Part shown: positions 1 to 9,075 of the stretch, piece after piece | Numbering within the stretch: position 1 is the first letter of the stretch | Layout: each line of letters begins with the position of its first letter | The notes under the pieces: generated by a model | Database searches by the model: none | The model's input: only the letters and a program-made list of their open reading frames with translations | Told to the model about the DNA's origin: nothing | DNA from: Streptomyces sp. SID8374 | GTDB taxonomy: Bacteria > Actinomycetota > Actinomycetes > Streptomycetales > Streptomycetaceae | Length of the DNA: 64,000 bases | Reading direction: 5' to 3' | Assembly: GCF_009865135.1 (NCBI RefSeq) | Contig: NZ_WWGH01000001.1 | Location: 4,030,001 to 4,094,000 of the forward strand | Translations under genes and position numbers: made by a program

Positions 1-1387
1 TCAGCTCCCGCATCCGCTCCTCACGGGCGGACTCGCCCGGCAGCCGGGGGACCTCCGCCAGCGCCTCGGCGTACCGCGTCTTGACGTACTCCTCCAGACC
101 GAGCCGGTCCCACAGCCCGATCTCCTTCATGGTGTCCAGACCGCCGAGCCGCCGCCAGGCGTCGTACCAGGGGAAGGTGTCCCCGTCGACGGCCTCCTTG
201 TCGAAGAACCAGTTGTAGCCGCCGAAGAGTTCGTCGGCGGTCTCCCCGGAGAGGGCGACGGTCACCTGGCGCTTGAGCGCGGTGCACAGGTGGAGCAGCG
301 AGTGCTCCATGTCGCCGGTGGAGATGGGGAGGTCCTGGCAGCGCAGCACGCGGGCGCGGATGGACTTGTCCAGGACGTCGGCGTTCTCCAGCTCCACGAC
401 GATGTGCTCGGCGCCGCAGTGCTCGGCGACCTCGACGGCGTACGGGGTGTCGGGGTCCTGCCAGATCCCGTTGCCGGCGAAGGCCTCGTCGTTGCCCTTG
501 AAGTCGATGGAGAACGCCTTGACGCGCTCGGCGCGCCCCTGGTCCCGGAAGGCCTTGGCGGCCAGCGCGGTCAGGGCGCTGGAGTCCAGTCCGCCGGAGA
601 GCAGGGTGCCCACGGGCACGTCCGCGATGAGCTGGCGCCGGACGATGTCGTCCAGGAGTTCGCGGACCTGGGCGATGGTGGTGTCGAGGTCGTCGCCGTG
701 CGGCTGCGCGGTCAACTCCCAGTAGGTGCGGGCGGTGTGGCCGTCCTTGGTGAAGCGGACGACCGTGCCGGGGACCACCTCGTGCATGCCCTTGAAGACG
801 GCGTGCCCGGGGGTGTTGATGATGGCGAAGATCTCCGCCAGGCCCTCGCGGTCCACGACCGCCTCGGCCTCCGGGTGGGCCAGGATCGCCTTCGCCTCGG
901 AGCCGAAGAGGACCCCGTCGCGGGTCGGGTAGTAGAAGAGCGGCTTCACGCCCATCCGGTCCCGGACCAGCAGGAGTTCCTCGGTGCGCGGGTCCCAGAT
1001 GGCCAGCGCGTACATCCCGTTGAGCCGCCGGGCGAAGTCCTCGCCCCACCGGAGGTAGGCGTGCAGCACCACCTCGGTGTCGCTGGAGGTGCGGAACTCA
1101 TGGCCGAGCCCGCTCAACTCCTCTTTCAGCTCAAGGAAGTTGTAGACCTCGCCGGTGTAGACGACGGTCGGCAGGCCGTCGTCGGGCGCGGTGACGTGCA
1201 TCGGCTGCCGGCCGCCCTCCAGGTCGATGACCGAGAGCCGGCAGTGGCCGAGCGCCACATGGGGTGCCGTCCACACCCCGTCGTCGTCCGGGCCCCGGCA
1301 CGCCATCGTCGCGGTCATCGCCTCGGCCGTGGCGCCCAGTTGGGAGAGGTCGCGGTCGTAGCCGACCCAGCCTGCGAGTCCACACAT
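1..1387 (-). CDS. asnB: Asparagine synthase (glutamine-hydrolysing), C-terminus cut by window edge
   Basis: The protein starts MCGLAGWVGY, so Cys2 is the N-terminal nucleophile of the glutaminase domain once Met is removed. RGPDDDG and the substrate-binding RLSVIDLEGG follow. The synthetase half carries the ATP-pyrophosphatase loop SGGLDSS near residue 260. The family transfers glutamine-derived ammonia to an adenylated carboxylate, normally aspartate. About 462 codons are visible and the gene runs off the left edge. It lies on the opposite strand to the DAHP-synthase operon, next to a secreted esterase. AsnB-like enzymes in metabolite clusters often form amides on other acids, so it may amidate an aromatic acid here, but a housekeeping role cannot be excluded. 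Family call is firm; substrate is unknown. Confidence 0.93.
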   Translation of the reverse strand, partial: MCGLAGWVGYDRDLSQLGATAEAMTATMACRGPDDDGVWTAPHVALGHCRLSVIDLEGGRQPMHVTAPDDGLPTVVYTGEVYNFLELKEELSGLGHEFRTSSDTEVVLHAYLRWGEDFARRLNGMYALAIWDPRTEELLLVRDRMGVKPLFYYPTRDGVLFGSEAKAILAHPEAEAVVDREGLAEIFAIINTPGHAVFKGMHEVVPGTVVRFTKDGHTARTYWELTAQPHGDDLDTTIAQVRELLDDIVRRQLIADVPVGTLLSGGLDSSALTALAAKAFRDQGRAERVKAFSIDFKGNDEAFAGNGIWQDPDTPYAVEVAEHCGAEHIVVELENADVLDKSIRARVLRCQDLPISTGDMEHSLLHLCTALKRQVTVALSGETADELFGGYNWFFDKEAVDGDTFPWYDAWRRLGGLDTMKEIGLWDRLGLEEYVKTRYAEALAEVPRLPGESAREERMREL

Positions 1388-1455
1388 AGTGTCTCGTTCC
1401 TTTCCTCGTGTTCAGCCGTGTCAACAGCGCTGTACGAAAATCCGGACGGCAGGGC

Positions 1456-3144
1456 CTAGGTACGGGGCACCCAGCCGGCCCGGTCCCAGTAGCGGAGCTG
1501 GCGCTCCTTGAAGGTGGCGGAGACGCGGGCGATGTCCGGGCCGCCGACCACCAGCGTGCTGGGGGTACGGGGCGCGAACTCCGGCCAGACGGGGGCGTGC
1601 GGGCTCACCGGCCGCCCGTCGCGGGCGAAGGAGGCGACCAGGTCGATCAGGGTGTCGGAGACCTGGCGCTCCAGCGGGCCGTCGCCGTACGCGGGCGCGT
1701 TGGCGGGCAGCGCGTGCGAGCCGAAGAGGAACTTCGATGTCGCCTCGTGCGGGGTGCCGGAGTAGGGGGCGCGCACCGGGTGCGCGAACTCCAGGAGGTA
1801 CTGCGGCGAGCGGCCCTCGCGGGCGTGCCGCTCGGCCAGCCGGACGATCTGGTAGCGGAACAGGCCGTCGCCCCAGATCTCCGACCAGAGCGACATCGGG
1901 TCCTGCGGCAGCCCGTCCGCCACGGCCGCCTTGCGGTAGAAGGCGATGGCCTGGTCCGCGTCGCGGAGGCCGACCCGGGCGCTGCCCTTGCGCAGCACCA
2001 TGAAGACGGCTTCGCGCAGCTCGGCGTCGTCGGTGGGGTGCGGGCCCGGGTAGGGGTAGCCGGGTCCGCCGGTGAAGAAGGAGCCCTCGGTACGGGCGTA
2101 CACCGGCATGATCGGTATCTGCGGGGTGGGCAGCTCATGGTCGTACCCGCGCATCCACTGCCCGTCGGGCACCGGCCCCCGGTACTCGCGCCACCCGGCC
2201 ACCGGGCGGTCGGAGGGGTCGCCGGAGTACAGCTCCTCCCAGGCGGCCTTCAGCTCCGGGCCCGATACGCCGCGCAGCCCGGCGACCGTCGTGCCGAGCC
2301 GGGACGCGAGCAGCGCGTAGACCTCGCGGGACTCGCGCGGAGTGGTCGAACTCGCGGGATTCCAGACGTGCTTGGCGCTGATCGGTATAGCCCGCCTGAT
2401 CACCCCGCGCAGCTGCGGCAGGAGGCTGAGCTGCCAGGTGCTGGACCCGCCGGCCGAGGTGCCGGCCAGCGTGATGTTGCCCGGATCGCCGCCGAAGGCA
2501 GCGGCGTTGGCCTGGACCCAGCGCAGCAGCGCCGCCTGGTCCTGGAGGCCCCAGTTGGCGAAGGACGAGGTCCGCCGGTCGGTGAACTCCTCGTGGAGCC
2601 CCCAACCCAGCAGCCCCAGGCGGTAGTTGAAGTTGATGACGACCATGTCGCCGCGCACGGCGGGCTTGGCGCCGTCGTAGTCGGGCTCGCTGCCCGCCCC
2701 GAGGAACCAGCCGCCGCCGTGGATGTAGACCACTACCGGCCGGCGGCCCGTGGTGCTCGGCGTCCAGACGTTGGCGTACAGGCAGTCCTCGCTGCTGTCC
2801 GGCAGGTAGTCGGTCTGGAGCGCGGGGGCGCCGAAGGCGGTGGCGTCCCGTATCCCGTTCCACGGTTCGGGCGGCCGGGGGGAGGCGAAGCGCAGCGGTC
2901 CCACGGGCGGGGCCGCGTAGGGGACACCGCGGAAGACGGTGACGTCGTCGAGTCGCTGACCGGCGATGCGGCCGGCGGTCGTCCGGACGACCACCGGTCC
3001 GGTACGGGGCCCGGAGGGCCGGTGGGCGGCGGTCGCGGCCGCCGCTGGAACGGCCGGGCCGGCGGTCGCCGCGGCGGCCGCGGCAGCGGCGGCGGTGACC
3101 ACGAACGTACGCCTGGGAAGGCCGGAACTGGTGCGTGATGTCAT
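1456..3144 (-). CDS. Secreted type B carboxylesterase (Tat signal)
   Basis: A 562-residue alpha/beta hydrolase of the carboxylesterase B family. The N-terminus has an RR motif (residues 11-12) followed by a long alanine-rich hydrophobic stretch and AAAA-type cleavage region, consistent with Tat export. The family hallmarks are FRGVPYAAPP near residue 71, the oxyanion HGGG at 142-145, and the nucleophile elbow GTSAGG with Ser230. It would hydrolyse esters outside the cytoplasm; the substrate cannot be read from sequence. It ends about 70 bp before the asnB start on the same strand, so the two may be cotranscribed. Its start faces the DAHP-synthase operon across a repeat-filled gap. It could remove an ester protecting group from an exported product, or be unrelated to the cluster. 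Confidence 0.9.
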   Translation of the reverse strand: MTSRTSSGLPRRTFVVTAAAAAAAAATAGPAVPAAAATAAHRPSGPRTGPVVVRTTAGRIAGQRLDDVTVFRGVPYAAPPVGPLRFASPRPPEPWNGIRDATAFGAPALQTDYLPDSSEDCLYANVWTPSTTGRRPVVVYIHGGGWFLGAGSEPDYDGAKPAVRGDMVVINFNYRLGLLGWGLHEEFTDRRTSSFANWGLQDQAALLRWVQANAAAFGGDPGNITLAGTSAGGSSTWQLSLLPQLRGVIRRAIPISAKHVWNPASSTTPRESREVYALLASRLGTTVAGLRGVSGPELKAAWEELYSGDPSDRPVAGWREYRGPVPDGQWMRGYDHELPTPQIPIMPVYARTEGSFFTGGPGYPYPGPHPTDDAELREAVFMVLRKGSARVGLRDADQAIAFYRKAAVADGLPQDPMSLWSEIWGDGLFRYQIVRLAERHAREGRSPQYLLEFAHPVRAPYSGTPHEATSKFLFGSHALPANAPAYGDGPLERQVSDTLIDLVASFARDGRPVSPHAPVWPEFAPRTPSTLVVGGPDIARVSATFKERQLRYWDRAGWVPRT

Positions 3145-3173
3145 GAGGAGAGGTCTCCAGGGGCCTGGCGCCG

Positions 3174-3290
3174 ATACGGAAGCAGCCGGTACGGACGCGG
3201 CCGGTACGGGGCGCAGCCGGTATGGACGCAGCCGGTACGGGTGTGGCCCGGTAGGGACGCGACCGGTACGGAAGCCACCGGTACGGACGC
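3174..3290. repeat. Short tandem repeat, about 15-bp unit with core GGTACGGACGC
   Basis: About eight imperfect copies of a unit like GGTACGGACGCAGCC lie in the divergent gap between the esterase and DAHP-synthase genes. The 503-bp gap (3145-3647) holds no convincing gene. It must contain the promoters of both operons, but I cannot define -10/-35 boxes with confidence. Confidence 0.7.
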
Positions 3291-3647
3291 GGAGCAGGGG
3301 TCGGGAGCGGCCTCATGGTGCAACGCGTCCGTGATGTCCGCCCAGGGGCGCCCGGCTAGTCCGTCAGGTCCAGGCCGCTGGACGCGGGTAGACCTGATGG
3401 AATCCGCGTCACCTGACGAACTGCTTCCCCGCCGGTTGGCAGCCGCCCCGATCCGGCCCAGGATCGGCAGCCGGACCAGGGCGGGACGGCCGCCCCCTCC
3501 TGACCCGCGGGCTCGGGTCGTCCATGGACCGAGCGGCGCGGGACCCCCGGGACGCCGCCTCGTCACGGACGACGCCCGCGACGGGTTTGCCGACGCCGCA
3601 CCGACTCACACCCGACAGCGAGCGTTCCCCGCTCGCGCCATGCGACC

Positions 3648-4838
3648 GTGGAGGCACCAGTGGACAACGTCGTGTCCGAGATCCGGCTCAGGCCCGCACT
3701 CCAGCAGCCTGACTGGCCCGATGCCGAACACCTGGAAGACGTGCGCAGAACGCTCTCCGGCCGCCGGGCCCTCGTCCGGTACGAGGACACCCAGGCCCTC
3801 CGGCAGATCCTCGCGCAGGTGGCCCGGGGCGAGGCGCAGGTGGTCCAGGCGGGCGACTGCGCCGAGGACCCCATGGAGTCCAGCGCCGGGTACGTCGCCC
3901 GCAAGGCCGCCGTACTCGACTTACTGGCCGGGGCCATGAAGATGGCCTCGCACAAGCCGATCGTGCGGATCGGCCGGATCGCCGGCCAGTTCGCCAAGCC
4001 GCGTTCCAAGCCGCTGGAGCGGATCGGCGGGGTCGAACTCCCCGTCTACCGGGGCCATATGGTCAACAGCCCCGAACCCGCCCCCAAGGGCCGCATCCCC
4101 GACCCGGCACGGCTGCTCACCGGCTACGACGCGGCGGGCGAGATGATGGGCCACCTCGGCTGGCTCGCCACCCCGCGCGAGCGCACCAGGGGCATCGACC
4201 CGCTGGTGTGGACGAGCCACGAGGCGCTGCTCCTCGACTACGAGCTGCCGATGCTCCGCCGGGACGAGTCGGGCGCCCTCTGGCTCGCCTCCACCCACCT
4301 GCCGTGGATCGGCGAGCGCACCCGGGCGCTGGACGGGGCGCATGTGGAGCTGTTCGCCTCCATCGCCAACCCGGTGGCCTGCAAGGTCGGCCCCTCGATG
4401 ACCGTCCCGGACCTGCTCGCCCTCTGCGAGCGCCTCGACCCCTCCCGCGAGGCCGGACGGCTCACCCTGATCTCCCGGATGGGCGCGGAGACCGTGGGCG
4501 AGCGGCTGCCCGCCCTGGTCGCGGCGGTCCGGGCGGCCGGGCACCCGGTGAGCTGGCTCTGCGACCCGATGCACGGCAACACCGTCACCACCGGCGAAGG
4601 GCTCAAGACCCGCTACCTGGAGCACGTGGAGCGGGAGGTGCGCGGCTTCCTCGCCGCCGTCCGCTCGGCCGACGGCACCCCCGGCGGCATCCACCTGGAG
4701 ACCACCCCCGACGACGTCACCGAGTGCGTGCGCAACGAGACCCGGGCCCACCAGGTCGGCGAGAAGTACACGAGCTTCTGCGACCCCCGGCTGACCGCCT
4801 CCCAGGCGGTCTCGGTCATCGCCGCCTGGCGCGACTGA
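3648..4838 (+). CDS. Class II DAHP synthase (secondary-metabolism type)
   Basis: A 396-residue plant/class II 3-deoxy-D-arabino-heptulosonate-7-phosphate synthase. It condenses phosphoenolpyruvate and erythrose 4-phosphate and feeds the shikimate pathway. Visible family motifs are QAGDCAE near residue 65, a KPIVRIGRIAGQFAKPRS stretch, PVYRGHMVN, and the C-terminal CDPMHGNT and GGIHLETTPDDVTEC. It is the first gene of a rightward five-gene operon with a PhzE-like and a PhzD-like enzyme. This is the same logic as PhzC in phenazine clusters: boosting chorismate supply. The start is GTG at 3648; a second in-frame GTG at 3660 is possible. It is shorter than housekeeping class II enzymes, as PhzC-like ones are. 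Confidence 0.95.
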   Translation: MEAPVDNVVSEIRLRPALQQPDWPDAEHLEDVRRTLSGRRALVRYEDTQALRQILAQVARGEAQVVQAGDCAEDPMESSAGYVARKAAVLDLLAGAMKMASHKPIVRIGRIAGQFAKPRSKPLERIGGVELPVYRGHMVNSPEPAPKGRIPDPARLLTGYDAAGEMMGHLGWLATPRERTRGIDPLVWTSHEALLLDYELPMLRRDESGALWLASTHLPWIGERTRALDGAHVELFASIANPVACKVGPSMTVPDLLALCERLDPSREAGRLTLISRMGAETVGERLPALVAAVRAAGHPVSWLCDPMHGNTVTTGEGLKTRYLEHVEREVRGFLAAVRSADGTPGGIHLETTPDDVTECVRNETRAHQVGEKYTSFCDPRLTASQAVSVIAAWRD

Positions 4839-4904
4839 GCGGGACCGCGTACCGCAGCCCCCTTTTCAGGCACCCGTACAACCCTCGTACGAAGGAGAGT
4901 TCAG

Positions 4905-5675
4905 GTGGAAGAGCAGACAGCACTGGTCACCGGGGCCGCCGGCGGCATCGGCGCGGCCGTGGTCCGGCTGCTCGCCGAGCAGGGCACGGCCGTGGCCGCG
5001 GTCGACCGCGACGCCGACCGGCTGGCCGAGGAGGTCGACAAGCTCCGCGCGGAGTCCCTGCCGGTGACGGCCTTCCCGGTCGACGTGTCCGACAGCGCGG
5101 CGGTGAACGCCGTGGTCGAGGCCGTCGAGGAGCGGGTCGGGCCGGTGGACCAGCTGGTCAACGCCGCCGGGGTGCTGCGCCTGGGCCCGGTCAGCGAGAT
5201 CACCGACCAGGACTGGCGAGCCATGCTGGACGTCAACATCACCGGCGTCCTGAACGTGTCCCGGGCGGTCGTGAACCGGATGATCCCGCGCAGGCGGGGC
5301 GCCATCGTCACCGTCACCTCCAACGCGGCCGTCACCCCCCGGGCGGGGATGGCCGCCTACGCCGCCTCCAAGGCGGCGGCGACCCTCCTCATCAAGTCGC
5401 TCGGCCTGGAGGTCGCCGAGTACGGCATCCGCTGCAACACCGTGGCCCCCGGCTCCACCGACACCCCGATGCTCCGGTCGATGTGGCACGACCGGGCGGC
5501 CGAGCAGCACACCCTCGACGGCTCCCCGGCCGCGTACCGCGTCGGTATCCCGCTGCGCCGGATCGGCAGGCCCACCGATGTGGCGGAGGCGGTGGCGTTC
5601 CTGCTCTCCGACCGGGCCGCCCAGATCACCCTGCACGACCTGACCGTGGACGGCGGCGCCTCGCTGGGGGCCTGA
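4905..5675 (+). CDS. EntA-like short-chain dehydrogenase
   Basis: A 256-residue classical SDR. It has the NAD-binding TGAAGGIG near the N-terminus, NAAG, the catalytic Ser, and YAASK (Tyr/Lys). Overall it resembles 2,3-dihydro-2,3-dihydroxybenzoate dehydrogenase (EntA/DhbA). In this operon the expected substrate is trans-2,3-dihydro-3-hydroxyanthranilate from the PhzE/PhzD-like pair, giving 3-hydroxyanthranilate. That assignment is inference from context and known benzoxazole-type pathways. The start is GTG at 4905 with GAAGGAG about 7 bp upstream. It lies 66 bp after the DAHP synthase and 74 bp before the hydrolase gene. Confidence 0.92.
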   Translation: MEEQTALVTGAAGGIGAAVVRLLAEQGTAVAAVDRDADRLAEEVDKLRAESLPVTAFPVDVSDSAAVNAVVEAVEERVGPVDQLVNAAGVLRLGPVSEITDQDWRAMLDVNITGVLNVSRAVVNRMIPRRRGAIVTVTSNAAVTPRAGMAAYAASKAAATLLIKSLGLEVAEYGIRCNTVAPGSTDTPMLRSMWHDRAAEQHTLDGSPAAYRVGIPLRRIGRPTDVAEAVAFLLSDRAAQITLHDLTVDGGASLGA

Positions 5676-5749
5676 CCGGCCGGACACCGCCCCCCGGGTG
5701 GTGTCCGGCGACCGGAACAGCACCACTCCCGAAAGGACCAGGACCACCC

Positions 5750-6373
5750 ATGGCCGGCATCGCCCCCATCCCGCCGTACCCGCTCCCGGACCGCGGCGAC
5801 CTCCCCGACAACACCGCCCACTGGAGCATCGACCCCGACCGGGCCGTCCTGCTCTTCCACGACATGCAGCGCTACTTCCTCCAGCCGTTCGCCCCCGAGC
5901 TGCGCGAACCGCTGCTGGCGAACGCGTCCCGGCTGCGGGCCTTCGCCGTCGCGGCCGGGATGCCGGTGGCGTACACCGCCCAGCCCGGCTCCATGACCCC
6001 CGAACAGCGCGGCCTGCTCAAGGACTTCTGGGGCCCCGGCATGCGCGCCGAGCCCGCCGACCGCGAGGTGGTCGACGAGCTGGCCCCCGCCCCCGGCGAC
6101 TGGCTGCTGACGAAATGGCGCTACAGCGCCTTCTTCCGCACCGACCTGCTGGAGCGGATGCGCGCGGCCGGCCGGGACCAGCTCGTGATCAGCGGGGTTT
6201 ACGGGCACGTCGGCGTGCTGATGACCGCCGTCGAGTCCTTCACCCAGGACATCGAGACCTTCCTGGTCGCCGACGCCGTCGCCGACTTCTCCCTGGAGCG
6301 GCACCGGATGACCGTGGAGTACGCCGCGCACCGCTGCGCCGTGGTGCTCACGACCAAGGAGGCGGTGGGCTGA
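5750..6373 (+). CDS. PhzD/EntB-like isochorismatase (ADIC hydrolase)
   Basis: A 207-residue isochorismatase-family hydrolase. The catalytic Asp lies in LLFHDMQRYF and the Lys in LTKWRYSAF. The SGVYGHVGV segment lacks the nucleophilic Cys of the wider superfamily, as in PhzD and EntB, which cleave vinyl ethers of chorismate derivatives without it. It probably converts 2-amino-2-deoxyisochorismate to dihydro-3-hydroxyanthranilate plus pyruvate. The fused PhzE-like partner next door makes isochorismate itself a less likely substrate. The start is ATG 5750 after GAAAGGA. The stop overlaps the next ATG (TGATG), indicating translational coupling. Confidence 0.93.
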   Translation: MAGIAPIPPYPLPDRGDLPDNTAHWSIDPDRAVLLFHDMQRYFLQPFAPELREPLLANASRLRAFAVAAGMPVAYTAQPGSMTPEQRGLLKDFWGPGMRAEPADREVVDELAPAPGDWLLTKWRYSAFFRTDLLERMRAAGRDQLVISGVYGHVGVLMTAVESFTQDIETFLVADAVADFSLERHRMTVEYAAHRCAVVLTTKEAVG

Positions 6374-8289
6374 TGACCGATCTGCTCGGGCAGGTGCTCG
6401 CCCCCCACCCGCCGCCCTTCGCCCTGCTGTACCGCCCCGAGTCCACCGGCGAGGGCACCCTCGACGTGCTGGTCGGGGACGTGCACGCGTACGAGACCCT
6501 GGCCGACATCCCGCTCCCCCCGGGCCCCGGGGGCGAGGCCCGGCACGACGCCCCCGGTGGCGTGGGCCGGGAACGCCACGACGCGCTCGTCCTCGTCCCG
6601 TACCGCCAGATCGCCGAGCGCGGCTTCATCGGCACCGAGGACGGCTCGCCGCTCCTGGCGATGACCGTCACCGGCCAGGAGACCCGGACGGTCGCCGAGG
6701 CGCTGCGCCGCATCCCGGACCTCCCGATCGCCCTTACCGACGGCGGGTTCGACACCGACGACGAGACGTACGCCGAGACCGTACGCCGGGTCGTCACCGA
6801 GGAGATCGGAACCGGCAAAGGCGCCAACTTCGTCATCAAGCGCTCCTACTCGGCGGACATCACGGATTACGGGCCGGGCGCCGCGCTGACCTTCTTCCGG
6901 CGGCTGCTGGAGCGCGAGTCCGGCGCGTACTGGACGTTCGTCGTCCACACCGGCGAGCGCACCTTCGTCGGCGCCACCCCCGAGCGCCATGTCAGCCTCT
7001 CCGGCGGCCTCGCCGTGATGAACCCGATCAGCGGCACCTACCGGTACGCGGCCTCCGGCCCGAGCCTGCCCGCCATGATGGAGTTCCTCGCGGACCGCAA
7101 GGAGATCGACGAGCTGTACATGGTCGTCGACGAGGAACTGAAGATGATGTCCCGGATCTGCCCGGACGGCGGACGGGTCATCGGACCGTTCCTCAAGGAG
7201 ATGGCCCGCCTCGCCCACACCGAATACTTCATCGAGGGGCACAGCGACCGCGACCCGCGCGACATCCTGCGCGAGACGATGTTCGCGCCGACCGTCACCG
7301 GCAGCCCGCTGGAGAGCGCCTGCCGCGTCATCAACCAGTACGAGCCCGAGGGCCGCGGCTACTACAGCGGGGTGGTGGCCCTCCTCGGCCGCGACCGCGA
7401 CGGCGGCCACGCCCTGGACTCCTCGATCCTCATCCGCACCGCCGACATCGATGCCACCGGCCGGCTGCGGATCGGCGTCGGCGCCACCCTCGTACGCCAC
7501 TCCGACCCGATGTCCGAGGCGGCCGAGACCCGCGCCAAGGCGGCCGGGCTGCTGGCGGCGCTGGAGGCCGGCGGGCAGGTTCGGCTCTCCGCCAACCCCG
7601 AGGTCCGGGCCGCGCTCGCCGAACGCAACTCCTCCCTGGCGGACTTCTGGCTCGCCCACGCGGGGGACCGGCACGCCCCGGACCCGTACCTCGCCGGGCG
7701 GCGGGTGCTGGTGGTCGACGCCGAGGACACCTTCACGTCGATGATCGCCCAGCAACTCAGCGCGGTGGGACTGTCGGTGACGGTGCGTCGGTTCGACGAG
7801 CCGTACGACCCGGCCGACCACGACCTCACGGTGATGGGCCCGGGCCCCGGCGACCCGCGCGACCTCACCGACCCGAAGATCGCCCATCTCGACGCGGCCG
7901 TAGGGAAGTTGCTGGAGACCCGTACGCCGTTCCTCGCCGTCTGCCTCAGCCACCAGGTGCTGAGCCGGCGGCTGGGGCTCCCGCTGATCCGCCGGGAGGT
8001 GCCCAACCAGGGCGTCCAGCGGGAGATCGACCTCTTCGGCCGGCGCGAACGGGTGGGCTTCTACAACACCTTCGCCGCGGTGTCGGAGGAGGAGAAGTTC
8101 GATTCCCCGGGTGTCGGCCCCGTCGAGGTGAGCCGCTCCCCCCGGACCGGCGAGGTGCACGGGCTGCGCGGACCCTGGTTCGCCTCCACCCAGTTCCACG
8201 CCGAGTCGGTGCTCACCCGCGACGGGGTACACATCACCCGCAACCTGCTGACCGAACTGCTGCGGCGCACCGAAGGAGCGGCCCGATGA
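6373..8289 (+). CDS. PhzE-like ADIC synthase (anthranilate-synthase fold, fused amidotransferase)
   Basis: A 638-residue fusion. The N-terminal two thirds is a chorismate-binding TrpE-like domain (NPISGTYRY, DRKEIDELYMVVDEELKMM, FAPTVTGSPLESACRVI). The C-terminal part is a class I glutamine amidotransferase with the nucleophile in AVCLSHQ and the His/Glu pair in QFHAES. The order and length match PhzE, which makes 2-amino-2-deoxyisochorismate from chorismate and glutamine and does not go on to anthranilate. The hydrolase gene directly upstream supports this reading. The gene overlaps its neighbours at both ends (TGATG at 6371, ATGA at 8286). No PhzF, PhzB or PhzG is present, so this is not a phenazine cluster. 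Confidence 0.94.
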   Translation: MTDLLGQVLAPHPPPFALLYRPESTGEGTLDVLVGDVHAYETLADIPLPPGPGGEARHDAPGGVGRERHDALVLVPYRQIAERGFIGTEDGSPLLAMTVTGQETRTVAEALRRIPDLPIALTDGGFDTDDETYAETVRRVVTEEIGTGKGANFVIKRSYSADITDYGPGAALTFFRRLLERESGAYWTFVVHTGERTFVGATPERHVSLSGGLAVMNPISGTYRYAASGPSLPAMMEFLADRKEIDELYMVVDEELKMMSRICPDGGRVIGPFLKEMARLAHTEYFIEGHSDRDPRDILRETMFAPTVTGSPLESACRVINQYEPEGRGYYSGVVALLGRDRDGGHALDSSILIRTADIDATGRLRIGVGATLVRHSDPMSEAAETRAKAAGLLAALEAGGQVRLSANPEVRAALAERNSSLADFWLAHAGDRHAPDPYLAGRRVLVVDAEDTFTSMIAQQLSAVGLSVTVRRFDEPYDPADHDLTVMGPGPGDPRDLTDPKIAHLDAAVGKLLETRTPFLAVCLSHQVLSRRLGLPLIRREVPNQGVQREIDLFGRRERVGFYNTFAAVSEEEKFDSPGVGPVEVSRSPRTGEVHGLRGPWFASTQFHAESVLTRDGVHITRNLLTELLRRTEGAAR

Positions 8290-9005
8290 CGAGCGACGAC
8301 CCGGCCCTGGTCAACACCGAACGCACGGAGGGTGGTTCGCCGATCCTGACCGTCTGGTCGGACATCGGCTGCCCCTGGGCGGCGCTGGCCCTGCACACTT
8401 TGCGGGCGGCCTCCGAGCGGCTGGAGCTGCCGGTCCTGGTCGACCACCGGGCCTTCCCGCTGGAGCTGTTCAACCGGGAGCCCACCCCGAAGTTCATCGT
8501 GGACGTGGAGGTCGCCGCCATCGCCGCCCGCCGCCCCGAGGTGGGGTGGCGGCGCTGGACGGCCCCGGAGTGGACCTACCCGTCCAGCATCCTGCCCGCC
8601 CTGGAGGCCGTACAGGCGGCGAAGTCCCCGGCCGTGGGCGGGCTGCGGGCCTCCGACGAGTTGGACACCGCGCTGCGCCACGCCTTCTACGTGCAGAGCC
8701 GGTCCATCGGCGTGCACGCGGTGATCCTGGAGCTGGCCGAGGCGTGCGAGCCCGTGGACGCGGAGGCGCTGGCGAAGGCGCTGCGCGCGGGGGAGGGCCG
8801 GGCGGAGGTGTACGGCCAGTGGGACATCGCCCAGGGGCCGCAGGTGCAGGGGAGCCCGCACCTGTTCGCGCCGGGCGGGTACGCGGTGCACAACCCGGGG
8901 GTGCGGTGCCGCTGGACGGACGCGCCGGAGAACGGGGGCTTCCCGCTGTTCGAGGCGTACGAGGACGGGTGGGCGGAGGAGCTGCTGCGGCGGCTGCACG
9001 GCTGA
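8286..9005 (+). CDS. DsbA-family (thioredoxin-fold) oxidoreductase, FrnE-like
   Basis: A 239-residue DsbA/FrnE-type protein: WSDIGCPWAALAL near residue 32 has the family's strand-helix start with a single Cys followed by Pro-Trp, not a CxxC. The C-terminal GSPHLFAPGGYAVHNPGV segment contains the cis-Pro region. Such proteins include thiol oxidoreductases and 2-hydroxychromene-2-carboxylate isomerase relatives that use glutathione-like thiols. The gene is translationally coupled to the PhzE-like gene (ATGA) and ends the rightward operon. Its chemical role in the pathway is unknown. It could act on an aromatic or nitrosated intermediate or in redox upkeep. Confidence 0.8.
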   Translation: MTSDDPALVNTERTEGGSPILTVWSDIGCPWAALALHTLRAASERLELPVLVDHRAFPLELFNREPTPKFIVDVEVAAIAARRPEVGWRRWTAPEWTYPSSILPALEAVQAAKSPAVGGLRASDELDTALRHAFYVQSRSIGVHAVILELAEACEPVDAEALAKALRAGEGRAEVYGQWDIAQGPQVQGSPHLFAPGGYAVHNPGVRCRWTDAPENGGFPLFEAYEDGWAEELLRRLHG

Positions 9006-9015
9006 GCACGTAGGT

Positions 9016-9075
9016 ACACACAGGTGTGCGCGGTGGCCTCCCTTTCGGGGGGTGCCACCGCGCACGTGTGTGATC
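9016..9075. terminator. Bidirectional terminator between convergent operons
   Basis: A strong hairpin: GTGCGCGGTGGC (9026-9037) pairs with GCCACCGCGCAC (9054-9065), and outer CACACAC/GTGTGTG arms extend it. It lies exactly between the stops of the two convergent biosynthetic operons. Confidence 0.8.

Noticed and set aside
4905..6373. Catechol siderophore (2,3-dihydroxybenzoate) genes
   Set aside because: There is no isochorismate synthase, NRPS or carrier protein; the amidotransferase-fused synthase makes an amino product.
6199..8232. Very long open frames antisense to the PhzE-like gene and similar ones elsewhere (for example opposite dnaK and clpB)
   Set aside because: They mirror strongly conserved genes on the other strand, have no domain, and arise from high GC at third codon positions.
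3648..8289. Phenazine biosynthesis cluster
   Set aside because: PhzC/D/E-like genes are present, but PhzF, PhzA/B and PhzG are missing and an EntA-like dehydrogenase is there instead.
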